The notes under the pieces are model-generated. The model made no database searches. It saw only the letters and a list, made by a program, of their open reading frames with translations, and was not told the origin of the DNA. 64,000 nucleotides of DNA from positions 79,887,458 through 79,951,457 of the forward strand of contig CM063504.1 in the NCBI GenBank assembly GCA_032207245.1, read 5' to 3'. The translations under genes were made by a program, and so were the position numbers. Source of the stretch: Pardosa pseudoannulata (lineage: Eukaryota > Arthropoda > Arachnida > Araneae > Lycosidae). This document shows positions 1-12,535 of the stretch, in pieces (within the stretch, counting starts at the first letter, position 1; every line of letters begins with the position of its first letter).

Positions 1-195
<195 letters not shown>

Positions 196-2109
196 GTACT
201 TTTATTTTCCCAATAAAGTTTTCAATCAGCTAAACCTAAATATCCATATTTACACTTTGAGTTTATGTTAAGTATATAAACACTGAACCTCAAAGATATT
301 GTAAGGATTTACTTATTTTTAATGAAAGCATTTAGTAATAAAGATTTACTAATCTTAAAAAAAAGTCATGCAATTAAGATTATGGAATATAGAGCATCTC
401 TAATTTCTTGAACATTTTTCATTTCTCTAATAGTATTTCTAACTTTAAAAAAAAAGCTTGTTTTGATTTCCGTTGTCAAATATTTTAGAGCAGGTAGCGG
501 AATTTTATTAACAGTGTGCAATACCGCCCTCTAAATGTAGAAACGGATAATATATTTCGATTTCTTAAGGTGTACAAACAAAAAAGGCAAAAAATAAATG
601 TTTATTTACATTTGTGGTAAAGGAATATAAGTTCACTTTTATTACATATTAAGTAAATGTTATTGAAAACAATGAAATTGTGTAGTTAACAGTGGCTGTA
701 TTTTAAAAACCAATCTGGATATAAAATTATGGAAGGTGTAATAAGCACTACTTTATATATGTTTGAGATGTCGTTTATGTGTTTCAGAACCTATAAAATG
801 TTATATGTATGTGTATATAAAAAAATTAAATGTATTTTTCTAAAGTGATAAATAACTGCTTAATTTATTTAGTAATACAGCTGGCGTATTTATAGTTATA
901 ACTAAAGTTTCTGTGTGATAAATGTAAACTTTAACTGTTTGAAATTGTGTATTCTTCGGAATGTATGTAAAGTCTAATTTTTTTGTTCTCCTGTTATACT
1001 ACCTAAAATATAAGGTTATTAAATATCAGTTAATGTTTTGATGTGCTTGAAACACAGTTTTGCTTTTAGTTTTTATTTTCCATTTTGCCGTTGCTGCCTT
1101 TAAATACGACATTACTAACTTATTAATTTTATCAGAGTTGTTATTATTTCTGCTTCTGTCCTGACAGAAACATGTATTAATACCCTTTGTACTTTTAAGA
1201 AGCGAAGAAATAGCAAACATGATCGTTAAGTGGTGGACATTCTAGTAACGATATTATGAGTACATTATCACAGGGGAAGTGAATAATTAATTTTGTTGCA
1301 GCAATATCTAAAGTACATTAGAAAAATAAGCATGAAATAAACACATTTTATTGACGGTAACCCTAACCATTCATTACTATAAGATCTGAAAGATTCCCAT
1401 TAGAATTTTGACTAATCTTTAGTTTATAATGTATTCTACTTTTTTTTTAAATTTATCAGAATATAAAATTAACAGACACAGTTTCCATGTAAAAAATGCA
1501 GATGTATAAACAGCAAAAACTAAGGATCACTAACATTATGGAGACATTATTAAATTAATTATAAAACTGGCCTTTTTATGTAAACCAAAACTGTTCTTTA
1601 ACTTGACAATAAATTTAACGTATTCGTCAAATTATTAGATTATATTTATTTATCTAAACTGTCTTTTAAAGTCAGCAATATAATTTCAAATCCCTAATGA
1701 ATCATATTAAAAATTATTTAACTAGTATAATTAACATAGTCTGGTTTATCCATATTACGCCTTATTTATTCACATTATAAGTCATTGATCAAAACATGAA
1801 GGCACGTTATGCAATAGGTTTTCTTTTCATATAATTCAGCACGGTCCAAATTATAAACATATTTTGTTGTAACTCTATAAATCTATGAACTTTATACTTA
1901 TTTTGTTTAACTTATTCGCAGAGATACAGACATGTTGTCTCTTGTGAATTTTGGTAGAAGTATATTATAATTATTCTAAAATTTGACTATTTTTGTAAAA
2001 TGATTCTTAATTATTTTATCAATATGCACTTGTTTATTATATGTATTGAATAGTAAACATTTTTATGATTTATATGCAACATATAACTTCCTCTTGTTCT
2101 TGGGCACTA
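196..2109. other. AT-rich noncoding stretch, nothing recognised
   Basis: Low-complexity AT-rich sequence with many stops in all frames. A 64-codon minus-strand open frame at 1026-1220 has a composition expected by chance and matches no family I know. Probably intron. Confidence 0.6.
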
Positions 2110-2309
2110 CAGTAATCCCTCTTTTTTTCGTGGTTAATGGGGAATAGAACTTTCCGTGAAAGTTGAAAAACTGCGAAGTAGAATTTGCCCCTGGGAATTT
2201 TTGTGTATGCGGGTACACAAATGTTTAAACAGTATCTATACTTTACACATTTAAGACAAAAAAATACAATAGTATACGTATTTACTTAAACGTGTCAGTG
2301 CTAATTAAT

Positions 2310-2502
2310 AAGGTTAATTTCAAAGCCTTATAGAGTAATAAGATTAATCAACATTGCTTTCTGAGAGAGGCGAACAGTCTTGTGATGGTGTCGGAGGAGA
2401 GGCTCTCCCTTGACTCGTACAAGTTTTAGGCTCAATCGGAGACTCTTCTGCTGGAGATACTAACGGTTGGGCCAGGGAGCTTTACCTTGGAGAGAAACCT
2501 TG
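2310..2502. repeat. Direct repeat of about 190 bp, copy 1
   Basis: Runs from AAGGTTAATT to GAGAGAAACCTTG and recurs at 2933-3128 with roughly 85-90% identity by eye. It is richer in GC than its surroundings. Read on the minus strand it gives a Pro/Ser-rich peptide (PLVSPAEESPIEPKTC and onward), so it may be duplicated transposase coding sequence. Confidence 0.8.
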
Positions 2503-2932
2503 ATAAATAACCAAATAACCTTGAGATAACCAAAAACTATGTGAGTTGTTAAGACTTAGTGGACTGTATAATAAATTAGAATAATGTGAATGAGGGGGAT
2601 ACCAAAATATTTAAACTCAATGAAATAGAATTGAATGAATATGAATTGGATCAACGTTGGGAAAATGACAACCCAATAAGATTTATGATTAAAAAGAATA
2701 AAGCATTTACTTACAATGACTTTGACTATTCTCACTCCCAACGTCGTCCAAATATCACTTTTAAGAAAACCAACACAAAACAGAATATATGGCAGATTTT
2801 ATCCCTCGCTCTCAGCGAACACTTTTGTATTACATATATTTACAGATGGCGCTATGCTTCACGGTTACAAAATAAACACAGTTTACAAAAAATTTTAAGC
2901 AATTGCTGTCGCATCATGGATGTTGGACGGAA

Positions 2933-3128
2933 CAAGGTTAATTACCAAACCTTATAGATTTATAAACATTAATCAAAATTGCTTTCTGAGAGAGGCAAAG
3001 AGTCTTGTGTTGGTGGAGGTAGGAGAGGCTCTCACTTGACTCGTAGAAGTTTTAGGCTCACTCGGAGACTCTTCTACTATAGGCGCTGACGGTTGGGCCA
3101 GGGGGCTTTACCTTGGAGAGAAACCTTG
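2933..3128. repeat. Direct repeat of about 190 bp, copy 2
   Basis: Second copy of the 2310-2502 segment in the same orientation, about 620 bp away. It carries several substitutions and small indels relative to copy 1. The pair could be an internal duplication in a decayed transposon. Solo LTR-like repeats are less likely, because TG...CA ends are not seen. Confidence 0.8.
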
Positions 3129-3589
3129 TGAAGGGTAGTTCTTGTCTTTGCTTTTACTTTTCCTTCAAAATTCCCCTGTACAAGGACATAACCCCGTCAA
3201 CGCGATTGCTGAATTGAACAGCTCGAGATAGTCATCAATCTCTTATGCAAATTCCTGCCATGTTGCACAATTGTATCAGATTATCCATGGTAAGGTCAAG
3301 CTTTTCAGTTTGTTCTTCGCCGCCTTCTTTATTTTCTTCCTCACTTGCAGACTTTGTCACTCAAGAGCTCGTGGTATGTACTCTGAGTCTTTGTTTGGCA
3401 TGCAGAGAACCTTCTCTTTCGCTCATCAACATAAAACAATGCTCCTTTATGCAATGTGGTTTCCGAAATGGTTGTATTTTTCATTTTTATTTTTTGATGA
3501 ATATTTTGGACCCAAAACAGGAAGCATTAAGTGGCGAGGGAACACTATACAGCCTTTGACAAGCAATGGAAGTAGTAATAGGGTTTTGC

Positions 3590-3712
3590 CCTTTTGACCT
3601 ATTTGACGTTATTGGTCTAAAGTTTGTTGCACAAATTTTGCCAAATCCTTCTCAACTGTATCTAGTCATCTAGTCGGTGGACGACCCTTTTTTCTTACTC
3701 CTTCCGACTTAG
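3590..3712 (-). pseudogene. Possible non-LTR retrotransposon reverse transcriptase C-terminal scrap
   Basis: The minus-strand frame from about 3700 downward reads KGRPPTR-stop-LDTVEKDLAKF. Many arthropod LINE proteins have a similar motif near the C-terminus (GRP.(L/T)RW.D.VE.DL). The expected Trp is replaced by a stop, and another stop follows about 15 codons later. It is too short to assign to a clade and lies beside the Tigger-like region, so it could instead be part of that transposon. Confidence 0.35.
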
Positions 3713-3725
3713 AGAAAGTTATTTA

Positions 3726-5870
3726 TTTATTTATTTATTCTTTATTTCATTTATATATTTATTATTTTTTGCAGAGTTAATGTCTGATGATCAATAAAGG
3801 TATCCCAGTAATCGAATATGCCATTTTTATTATAAATCTGTTTTTTAATTGTTACTTGAATATGTGAATTTTAAACATTTTATTCTGAGCAGTTATGTAA
3901 ATTCATAAATTAAAACGCTCGTGTTCATTATACATAAAATTAAAAAAATCACTTTGCAATTTCTTATAAAACTGTTTTGTGGTTGTCAATCAAACAGTTT
4001 TAAGTCATAGTTAGATATCTTTAAATTATCTTCAAATTGTAAACCGCATAACTATAATCCATATCTAATATAAGTTACTCTACTTATTGTGTTTTCCATA
4101 ATCGACTGTTTTTGTGCTCATACACATATAAATACAGTGAAATAAATACAATTGACTGATTTGTCTTACAATAGTAAAAATTTTAGAAGTGTATCTTTAG
4201 ATATCAGATTTTTATTTGATTTTCAAATAATTACATTAGGGTAAAACATTACAATTAACTTTTATGTTTTGCATTTCCTTCATCAAATTGTGCTGATTTT
4301 CTTTAGATTAAGGTATGTGTCCATTACAAATTTGTCGTTAAAATAAAAGTTTAATTTTTTATTTCCTTATTTTTAGAACATATTCATAATTAAAAAGTTC
4401 TTAATTTTTATTTTTCAATACTGACAGTCTATTTTATAGAATAAAATATTTGAAGGGGGAATTTTAAAAATTGTAAGTATGCATAATAGATTTTGTGTTT
4501 ACCATCAAACAGTATACATCTTAATCATAAAAAAATAATTGTAGATTTCCATTTTCATTATATGCTCTGTTTTGTCCAATTATTTTGAAAATTAAAACCT
4601 CATTATACCTTCACTTCATTACAAACATTTGAGCATCATTTTACTGAAAATGACTCCTCATTAAAGTTTGTACAGTTATAAAACATATAGCTTCAAGCTA
4701 GAAATGCACTTATATGAAATAATCTCCATTTATGAATAACCTGTTTTACTCTAAACTCGAAAATATATCCTGATAATTAAATAGTACAACATGACTAATG
4801 AATAGGAAGATTTAGTTTCGAAATAATAGTAACATTTCAATAACATTATCATCGGTAATCCTATTGGTATTTCATATATTTGCAGCTACGAATCGAAGAT
4901 ATTATGAGTACAAATAATCATCATTCGTAATTGTAATATTCTTACTTTCCCAAATATACTAGATTAACTTAGCTATCAATAAAGGGTTGGAAATATTTAT
5001 GGCTTTACAATATAATTATTGTTATTTTTATGAAAATGCTAATGGTTTTTAATTCTAGAATTCATGTACTGTTAGAGATTGTTTTCTAAAGATTACTTTC
5101 ATATAGTAAAAACTATGAGGTGAAAGAGATTAACAAATCCATATAATGTTAACAAATCAAGACAAATTTTGAGGGCACAAAAATTATTCGTACATTGAAA
5201 TAAAAGAGAATTTTTGAAGAAATTTTGGAGTTTATTACTTAGATTTTCTGCAGTTTCTGATGGTACTCATCTTGCTTATTGTAGAGGGTTTTTATTTTTT
5301 GTAATTTTAAATGCAATTGGAAAATTACATATTCAAAATGAAATGAATATGTATATAATGAAATGAATATGTATATAAACGAAAAGTAACAAAAAAAACT
5401 TTGTGAAATCGGAAAATCGTTTCATGAAATATAACATATAATCTGTACATTAAAATCAACTGTGAAATCTATAATACATAAGTTTATTGAATCCAAATCA
5501 GTGCCAAAGGATGCTCAGTCTAACAGAATATCTATTCTAAAGTCGGTCCGAGACAAATTTCTAAGCGTTCTTTAGAGATAGACATAAACTAAAGTATTTC
5601 TAAGGTTTCAACGAACTTGAGAACCGTGTCATTACATAATCCTTAAGTACTGTGTGAAGTACATATAGAAACCAAAGATACAACGATAAGGCTTTCATGA
5701 TCATATGTCAAAAGGAAAAATATTTTGTAAAGGCAAAAAGTCGGAAAATGCGATTATTTTCCACTACCAATAAGCAAATAAAAGCCAATAGTTTTGGAAA
5801 AACTCTATATTTTAGATGAAAGGGAATTAATTATTCAGATGAAGGATGTAGAGAAATGAAAATGCAAAAA
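3726..5870. other. AT-rich noncoding stretch, nothing recognised
   Basis: Begins with a short ATTT-rich run (3720-3770). An 18-bp tandem duplication (AAATGAATATGTATATAATG type) lies at about 5337-5376. Otherwise unique-looking AT-rich sequence without open frames or family motifs. Confidence 0.6.
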
Positions 5871-5872
5871 TA

Positions 5873-7067
5873 CACAGTCCAGTCACATTAATGTGACCAC
5901 CTGTCAAAATTCAGAATTACCATCTTTCGCAGAGCGGACCGCTACGAGACGTTCAGGAAGAGAGACAATTAGGTTCCGGAAAGTGTTCACTGGGATGTTG
6001 AGCTAACTCTAATGCCGTAGCCAGCTGCGTTAGGTTAGGCAGGTGAGGATCCATATGGTGCGAACAACCCGATCGAAGTGGTCTCACAGATTATCGATCG
6101 GGTTCAAGACCGGAGAATTTGCTGGCCAAAGGATTACTGCAAACTCATCATGGTGATCTTCGAACCACTCACAAACACTACAAGATTTATTACACTTCAC
6201 GTTGTTCTGTTGGTAGTTGCCATAATCTTGAAGAAAAACAAGGCGCATGTAGGGGGGAACATGGTCAACAAGGATAGAGGTATACTTGTGTTGATCCATC
6301 GTACCTTCCACAACAATGAGTGAACCAGAAGAATACAACTAAAACATTTCAAAGACCTTAATGCTTCCTACTCAAGCTTGGAACCTTCCAGCAATTGTTG
6401 CAAAGTGTATGTTTTCAGACATTTCATGCCGTGTACGTCAGCGGACATCTGTCCGATAGAGCACAAAATGAGATTCATCGGAAAAAGTCACCTGTCTCCA
6501 CTTAGTGAAAGTCCAGTTGCTGTATTAAAGTACAAATATAAGCCTTCGTCACCATTGTACAGCAGGCAGCATAGGTGCATTAACCAGACGTCTGCTGCTT
6601 AAGCCCATATACAGCGACGTTCGATAAACTGCCATTGTGGAGACACTGTTGGCAGCCCCTTGGTTCATCTGGGTGGATAGTTGCATGTCTATTCTCCCAT
6701 ACGCATCTCAGCAGCAGTCGCCATCTCTGAGATCTATGATTCGTGGTGCACCACATTGGCCACATCTCTGATTTCCGATAGTGACATTTTTCCATGCATG
6801 GTATAGTTTTTTCACGAAGGTTCGTAACAGTTTACAGACGTTTTGGAAATGCTTCCACCCTTGACCCAAAAGCCAATGATCATGCACTTTTAGATGTTGA
6901 CTAAATAGATCCCTTTCTGCATGACTGCAAGAACAAAAATGTTTTTCAAATGCTACAACACATTTATATATCAACCAAATTTACTAATTACAAGTGCCTA
7001 CTGCGATTGGTTATTAAACGTTGATGTCATAAGTAGACGATGGTCACATTAATGTGACTGGACTGTT
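5873..7067 (-). mobile_element. Tc1/mariner-type DNA transposon with intact ends
   Basis: A 1,195-bp element flanked on both sides by TA (5871-5872 and 7068-7069), the Tc1/mariner target duplication. The terminal inverted repeats are about 25 bp: CACAGTCCAGTCACATTAA at the left, mirrored by TTAATGTGACTGGACTG at the right, with one mismatch near the outer tip. Each repeat contains the perfect 16-bp palindrome GTCACATTAATGTGAC (5882-5897 and 7043-7058). The interior carries a broken minus-strand Tc1-like transposase. Well-preserved ends around a decayed gene suggest a moderately old copy that cannot move by itself. Confidence 0.9.
5904..6975 (-). pseudogene. Broken Tc1-like transposase
   Basis: This would encode the DDE transposase of the surrounding Tc1-like element, which cuts and pastes the element at TA sites in the nucleus. 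The reading is on the minus strand in at least three fragments. At about 6580-6800 there is an N-terminal helix-turn-helix-like region with RWRLLLRCVWENRHATI. Next comes 6084-6338, with the stretch that should hold the second catalytic Asp (FLQDYGNYQQNN) and then WFEDHHDEFAVILWPANSP and LNPIDNL, the region around the third acidic residue. A C-terminal tail, NLIVSLPERLVAVRSAKDG, ends at a TGA at 5904-5906. Tc1 proteins normally have Glu where this copy has Asp (PID), so it is either mutated or mariner-like at that site. Frameshifts and stops separate the fragments, and the length is otherwise close to the family's roughly 340 residues. Confidence 0.85.
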
Positions 7068-7069
7068 TA

Positions 7070-8965
7070 CATTTAACAAATGATTTACAACAGACCTGGA
7101 AGCATTGAGGTGGGAGCTGGTTGGAGATTGTAGGATGTGTTCTAGATTAGGTAATTTTATCACCATTTCAGAAATTAAGAGCTGCAGCTTTATATTCATA
7201 TTGCATTGCTCGGTTGGGTTATAAGTGTTTTATATTCATATTGTAATAACAAATTTGTAGTAACAAATTATTTATGGTTCAAAAACAAAAAGACAAGCGT
7301 GATAATGACCCCGAGAATACAATGTTAAATACTCTGTTCTACACATTATGTAACGTACTGAGTTGTATTAAATTCCCCCTTCAGTGATCTGGTTTTTATC
7401 CTATTGGAAAATTCTCGACAAAACTCTTGAAAACCTGGATACACCAATATTAAAAATACTCAAATTCTTCATTGAATTTTATATAACTTTAAACCAAGTA
7501 AAAAAAACTATTTCGGAATTCGTTCTAGGATTTTATTTACATATATTTCTTTCGTAAATCGCTTCATATATTTTGATCCCTCAAAGGTATAACTTTGAGG
7601 GTTTACATCCTTTGTACTAGTTGTATCCTATAAAAATCTTTAAACCTTATATGTATGTATACTTATTTAGAAATTATCATTAGTTTCTTTATTTTAAATA
7701 AGGCTATTTTACATTGTAATAATCTGTACGAATACGTTTTATACTTACTGAACTTATCTACACTTTTCAATTTATAAGAGGATTGTATGACTGAAACCTT
7801 GGATCAAGTAATGAAATTTATCGAAAAGTTTAGTTATAAAAACTTCTCCCTTGTGTCTATTCATATCTTTCAAATTTGGATTTCATATGTTTGTGACTTT
7901 TAATAATTTAAATGTTTGAATTAAAGAAAAGTGTTGTAAACAAATTTATTATCTATGATTGTATGACTACCAAATAACCATTTATCGCCCTATCGATATG
8001 TAACTTTACTGAGACTTCTTTTGCTAAGTTTATTTACTTTCATCAGTACCTAAAACCTACTATCATACTTGGATAAGAAATAGTCATTTTCTAATGGTGT
8101 GATTTATTAAGCCATCTAACGTGACGACATCATAGTAAACTCGAAATTTGTTTATATTCTTTCACTGTTTTATGATTACACTCTTTACCTTTTGATATAT
8201 TAATCCTACTTTTTTTTATCTAATGTAAAATAAAGTTTTAACTATTTTTAAGGTAACAACAGATTTTCAACTGTACAGAATTTTGGAGAAATTTTAATAT
8301 TTTTATTTGTTAAATAACTGAATTTAACTAAAAATAAGAAAACAATTCTATACTTCATCATCCTGAATACACTCTTCGATGTAATGAAAAATAAAATAAT
8401 TTTTAGTAATAATATATAATATTTTCAAAAACGAATCATTAATTTTTAATTTTAGGAATACTTGAATATTCATGGTAGATAAATATAAGAGTTTTAAACT
8501 ATTTGAAATTTAAAGATTTTCTAATTTAAGCAAATAAAATAAAATGTTAGTATGTTAGGAACGGGAAATTTGAGAGTTCTGTAAATGAATGTCCATAGGC
8601 AAAGTAAAAAAGAAAATCGAATTTTTTTAATTTCATACTTGTTTGCTCTTATTTTCAAAAATACTTATGATATCACGTGGGATTTCATCCTGAAGCTGAA
8701 AAGTTTTCCAATAAATAATATTGCAATGTTGATCAAGAAAGACGAATATTCATTGAGAATTTCCATGAAAATGATTTTTAATCACTTTAGTTTATATCAT
8801 TTATATTAATTAAATTTTACCATTAAATTGTTTCTTTAATATGTTTAAAACATTTAATTTTCGATCAAAGTGAAAAATAAACAATACATATCTTTGATAT
8901 AATCTGATGTTTTACTTCCATGAAAAAAAACCTATTGTAAGCATCACTTCAATTCCCCACAGATC
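7070..8965. other. AT-rich noncoding stretch, nothing recognised
   Basis: No repeats with clear boundaries, no protein-like frames and no transposon ends seen. The longest open frame (8585-8809, +) has AT-driven composition and no recognisable motif. Confidence 0.6.
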
Positions 8966-9957
8966 TATTAAAGTATACTAATTTTCTTTAAAGTTTTATT
9001 GTATTTTGCGTAATCGGAATTACCATTTGCCCAATTTTTTAAACGTCGAAATTGCATTTCACTTCTCAAGATAACGTGTAACAAGGTTTGTCTGAATGAT
9101 GCTGAAATATTACCATGTAGCATAAATTGGTAACTATTAATATCCGTATATTTTTTTTCATTCTTTAAATAATTCGCTTTAATCAAAATTATTTCCTATT
9201 ACAATGGTTTCTCTACTCTTTACATGTCATAAAACATTATAAATTCAAAATAGTTCTCTATACATAATTTTATTTCACTTTAATTTTCTTGTTTAAGAAC
9301 TATTAAATTATACTCATTTTCTTTAAAGTTTTATTGTATCTTGCGTAATCGGAATTACCATTTGCCCAATTTTTTAAAGGTTAAAATTGCATTTCACTTT
9401 TCAAGATGGCATGTAACAAGGTTTGTCTGAATGATGCTGAAATATTACCATGTGGCATAAATTGGCACCCTATAATATCCTTATATTTTTTCATTCTTTA
9501 AATAATGTGTTTTAATCAAAATTCTTTCCTATTACAATGATTTCTATTCACCTTAGATGTCGTAAAACATTATAAATTCAAAATAGTTCTCTATACATAA
9601 TTTTATTTCACTTTAATTTTCTTGTTTAAGAACTATTAAATTATACTCATTTTCCTTAAAGTTTTATTGTATCTTGAGTAATTGGAATTACCATTTGACC
9701 AAATTTTTAAATGATGAGATTGCATTTCATTTCTCAAGATAGCGTGTAGCAAGGTTTGTCTGAATGATGCTGAAATATTACCATGTAGCATAAATTGGTA
9801 TCCTTTAATATTTTTATAGTTTTTCCCTCTTTAAATAGTTCGTTTTAATCAAAATTCTACTTTATTACAATGGTGTATCTACTATTTATATGTCATAAAA
9901 CATTATAAATTCAAAATAGTTGTCTGTACATAATTTTATTTCACTTTAATTTTTTTG
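8966..9957. repeat. Tandem array, about 334 bp x 3
   Basis: Three head-to-tail copies. The anchor CTTTAAAGTTTTATTG-like sequence begins at about 8986, 9321 and 9654, giving periods of about 335 and 333. Each copy ends with a well-conserved segment containing ACATTATAAATTCAAAATAG. Copies 1 and 2 look closer to each other than to copy 3. No coding potential is conserved between the copies. Confidence 0.92.
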
Positions 9958-11372
9958 GTTATAAACAGACTTATCAAACAACATTTGAACAATATATGAA
10001 CACTTCGATGCCATTATGTTTTTTTGTTGTACACTGGTACCATTAATGTACGTTACATTGAATTTTACTTTTTCAGAGTGCGAAATTTCAAGTCCTAAAT
10101 AGTACAAAATTTCTCTATTCTACTTCTAAATCTTTTGAGAGTACCCAGTAATGTTTATATCCCTTACTTAAAAATTTTTCATTATAGAAAGGGATGATTA
10201 CAATCATAAACAGAAGTACAAAATTAGATTTTGACACAATCATAAATTTAGATTTTGAACAATCTTCGGCTAACCATTACATAGTCATTCAAGATACATG
10301 AATATGTACTTAAACATACTGTACATGCGTATGTACATTCAAGTCAAAACAAGACAAAATTCATTTAAGAATAGCTAAACTGTATATTTAATGGTTCAAA
10401 ATTTTCATATACATACGTAAAGAAACAAGGGTGATATTAGTTGAAATGAAATCAGGAATGGTCTAAATGTGTATTTCAATTCAAATCTGTAACAAAATAT
10501 TTCTTAATTTCCTCTTGATTTTCATTGCTTTACACAATTAAGTAGACATAAAAATTTCTCTAAATACGTCTTTTATTGCAAAGCATAAAACTGAATACAT
10601 TGTACAAATTGAAGGAAATATAGAGAAATGCATAAACATCATAAAGCTTCTAATAAAATCTAAAATCAATGATCATTGATTGGGATTATATAGGAGGATC
10701 TGCGTTTCATTAAGCATCAAATATAGAAAAGCACTAATGAAACTGAAAATCATTAGTAATGATTATTGATATTGCATTTCATTAGAGCGTTTCTAAACCA
10801 GTAGCTTCTAACCCGAAATTATTTAGGCAATCAATCACTTAAATAAATAGCTATTATAGAACGTGATTTATCACAGAAAGTAAGAAAAATATCCCTTGAT
10901 AAAAACTCGATTTATTTAATAAACATATTTTCATCTACATTTAAATTTAAGAAGTCAATGCATAAACGTTAGATATGTTAAAGCTATTGAACAAATAAGA
11001 ATTATTCATTCTGAATAAATGATAATGAGATAATTGTAGATATAAATATTTTGTAAATTATTCACTTAGACTTACGAGATTTTATAGATATATAAATTGA
11101 CATATAACTAACCAATGACATTAAAAATTTAAATCACTTTTTTAGTTATTTATAGAAAATTAAAACGTTTTTTGCTTTCTAATTTTTCAACTTGTTAAAT
11201 TGTCTTAAAGCTAATGTTAGTAATAACTTTAAAATATTTGCATCATTTTTGGGTTGTTTATTAAATGAATTCATGGGGAATGTTTTCATGTCTAAATGTC
11301 AAATTTTCTTTCCAGTGTTTTAAAATTTGAATCAATTTGATATAATCTAAATCATAGTTTCACGCACTCCCG
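9958..11372. other. AT-rich noncoding stretch, nothing recognised
   Basis: Unique-looking AT-rich sequence. Short ATGTAC and ATACAT-rich words cluster at 10300-10350. No protein-like frames. Confidence 0.55.
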
Positions 11373-12113
11373 ATAGAGGCTTTTACATCTTTAGAGACTG
11401 CAGCCAGTAAAATGTATCTAGCAATCAACCAAAATAAAACTAAGTACATGCCCTGTGGTATAAATAGCAGCCCCTATTTTGAAATTGGGAATTACAAATT
11501 TGAAACTCTTAGCAAATTTTAATATTTAGAATTAGAAGTTAATACTCTCAATGATTTAATGCCTAAGACAAGTAGTAGAGTCACAGAAGCTAACCGTTGT
11601 TTTTTCGAACTCAAAAAATACTTGAAGTCTAACTTCACTATCAGAAAAACGAAGATATAAATTTACAAAATCTTAATCAGACCCATTCTTACTTATTCTG
11701 CTGAGACCTGGGCAATGACAGAAAAAGTAAAAATATCATTTCTGTTTTTGATAGAAAACGTTTGAGAAGGGTTTTTTGGTGGCATAAAACATAATTTTAT
11801 CTAGAGAAGAACTAACTCTGAACTCTATAAATCTTTTAAAAATCTAGATATAGTACATTATATAAGGATTTAGAGAATTAAATAGACAGGATACCTGTGC
11901 AGAATGGATTAAGATAGTGTAACATAAAAGATCTCGGCCAGATGATTTGGCACCCGAAAAAGAAGGAGACCTAAACTTAGGTGGCTCGACTGTTTGGAAT
12001 CAGACTTAAGAGTTTTAATAATTACTAACTGGATGTCCATGGCCAGGGACAGAAGAGCTTGGAATTCGATTCTGATTAAGGCAAGAATCCGTTCCGGGCT
12101 GTCTGGCCATTGA
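11373..12113 (+). pseudogene. 5'-truncated LINE reverse transcriptase remnant (C-terminal part)
   Basis: The plus strand reads, in broken frames, successive motifs of the C-terminal part of a non-LTR retrotransposon polymerase. They are AINQNKTKYMPCG (11420-11460), IYKILIRPILTYSAETW (about 11660-11710), RPKLRWLDCLESDLRVL (about 11970-12020) and MARDRRAWNSILIKARIRSG, ending in a TGA at 12111. The intact protein would reverse-transcribe its own RNA at a nicked chromosomal target. The endonuclease and the catalytic RT core are absent, so this is a 5'-truncated copy, as target-primed reverse transcription commonly leaves. Several stops and frameshifts show it is dead. The motif layout fits the common arthropod RTE/jockey-like LINEs; I cannot pick the clade. 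Confidence 0.85.
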
Positions 12114-12411
12114 ACTAGATGTTATCTAAATGAGAATGATGCTCGCCGTTGTTCTTTCGGATGCCACTTGGTCAAACCAAGAACAATTGAGGCATAAGCT
12201 ACTAGTATTAAGGCAAAGGGGTTAGCCTTTCCTTTTAATGAGCACCGTTAAGGTAAAAGAGCGACTTTGCTCAAGTGGGTCCTCTGAATTTTGAAGTAGG
12301 GGTCAAACAGAAGACCGATAAGCTTGGCCTGCCACCCCCAGAGGTTTTGAAAACTTGCAGGGCATTATGACCACAAATATATTTTACGTATCCCTATTTT
12401 CTTTACCGAAT
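12114..12411 (+). other. Probable 3' UTR of the LINE remnant, or adjacent repeat
   Basis: Higher-GC sequence than its surroundings, continuing directly from the LINE stop codon. No poly-A or simple-repeat tail is obvious, so the 3' limit is unclear. Part of it may belong to a tRNA-derived SINE on the opposite strand. Confidence 0.35.
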
Positions 12412-12475
12412 TCGTCGGATCTTAGGCCGGCTTGGGTTCCTAACCCACAACCTTTCAGTTACGAGATCGTTTCTT
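12412..12475 (-). repeat. Possible tRNA-like SINE head, fragment
   Basis: On the minus strand, CGTAACTGAAAGGTTGTGGG is followed by a degraded B-box-like GTTAGGAACC. That order is seen in tRNA-derived SINE heads. It is short and degenerate, and no poly-A or duplicated target site was seen. Confidence 0.3.
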
Positions 12476-12535
12476 TAGACTAATGCTCTTCAAAAGGATA
12501 AACAGATACATTTTGATAAACATTCGTTGCATTTA

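Larger units (their letters stand above)
2110..3725 (-). mobile_element. Decayed Tigger-like (TcMar) DNA transposon region, tentative
   Basis: At 2108-2109 a TA dinucleotide precedes CAGTAATCCCTC, and a TTAATGGGGA-like stretch follows. This layout is typical of pogo/Tigger-type terminal inverted repeats. Read on the minus strand, 2310-3500 gives protein-like but broken segments: an acidic S/E-rich stretch followed by LDLTMDNLIQLCNMAG near 3300-3350, and a Pro/Ser-rich segment that occurs twice. Tigger transposases end in comparable acidic and S/P-rich tails, so I infer the C-terminal half of a minus-strand transposase next to the left end. No right terminal repeat was found, so the right limit is arbitrary. 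It could instead be a composite of unrelated fragments. Confidence 0.35.
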
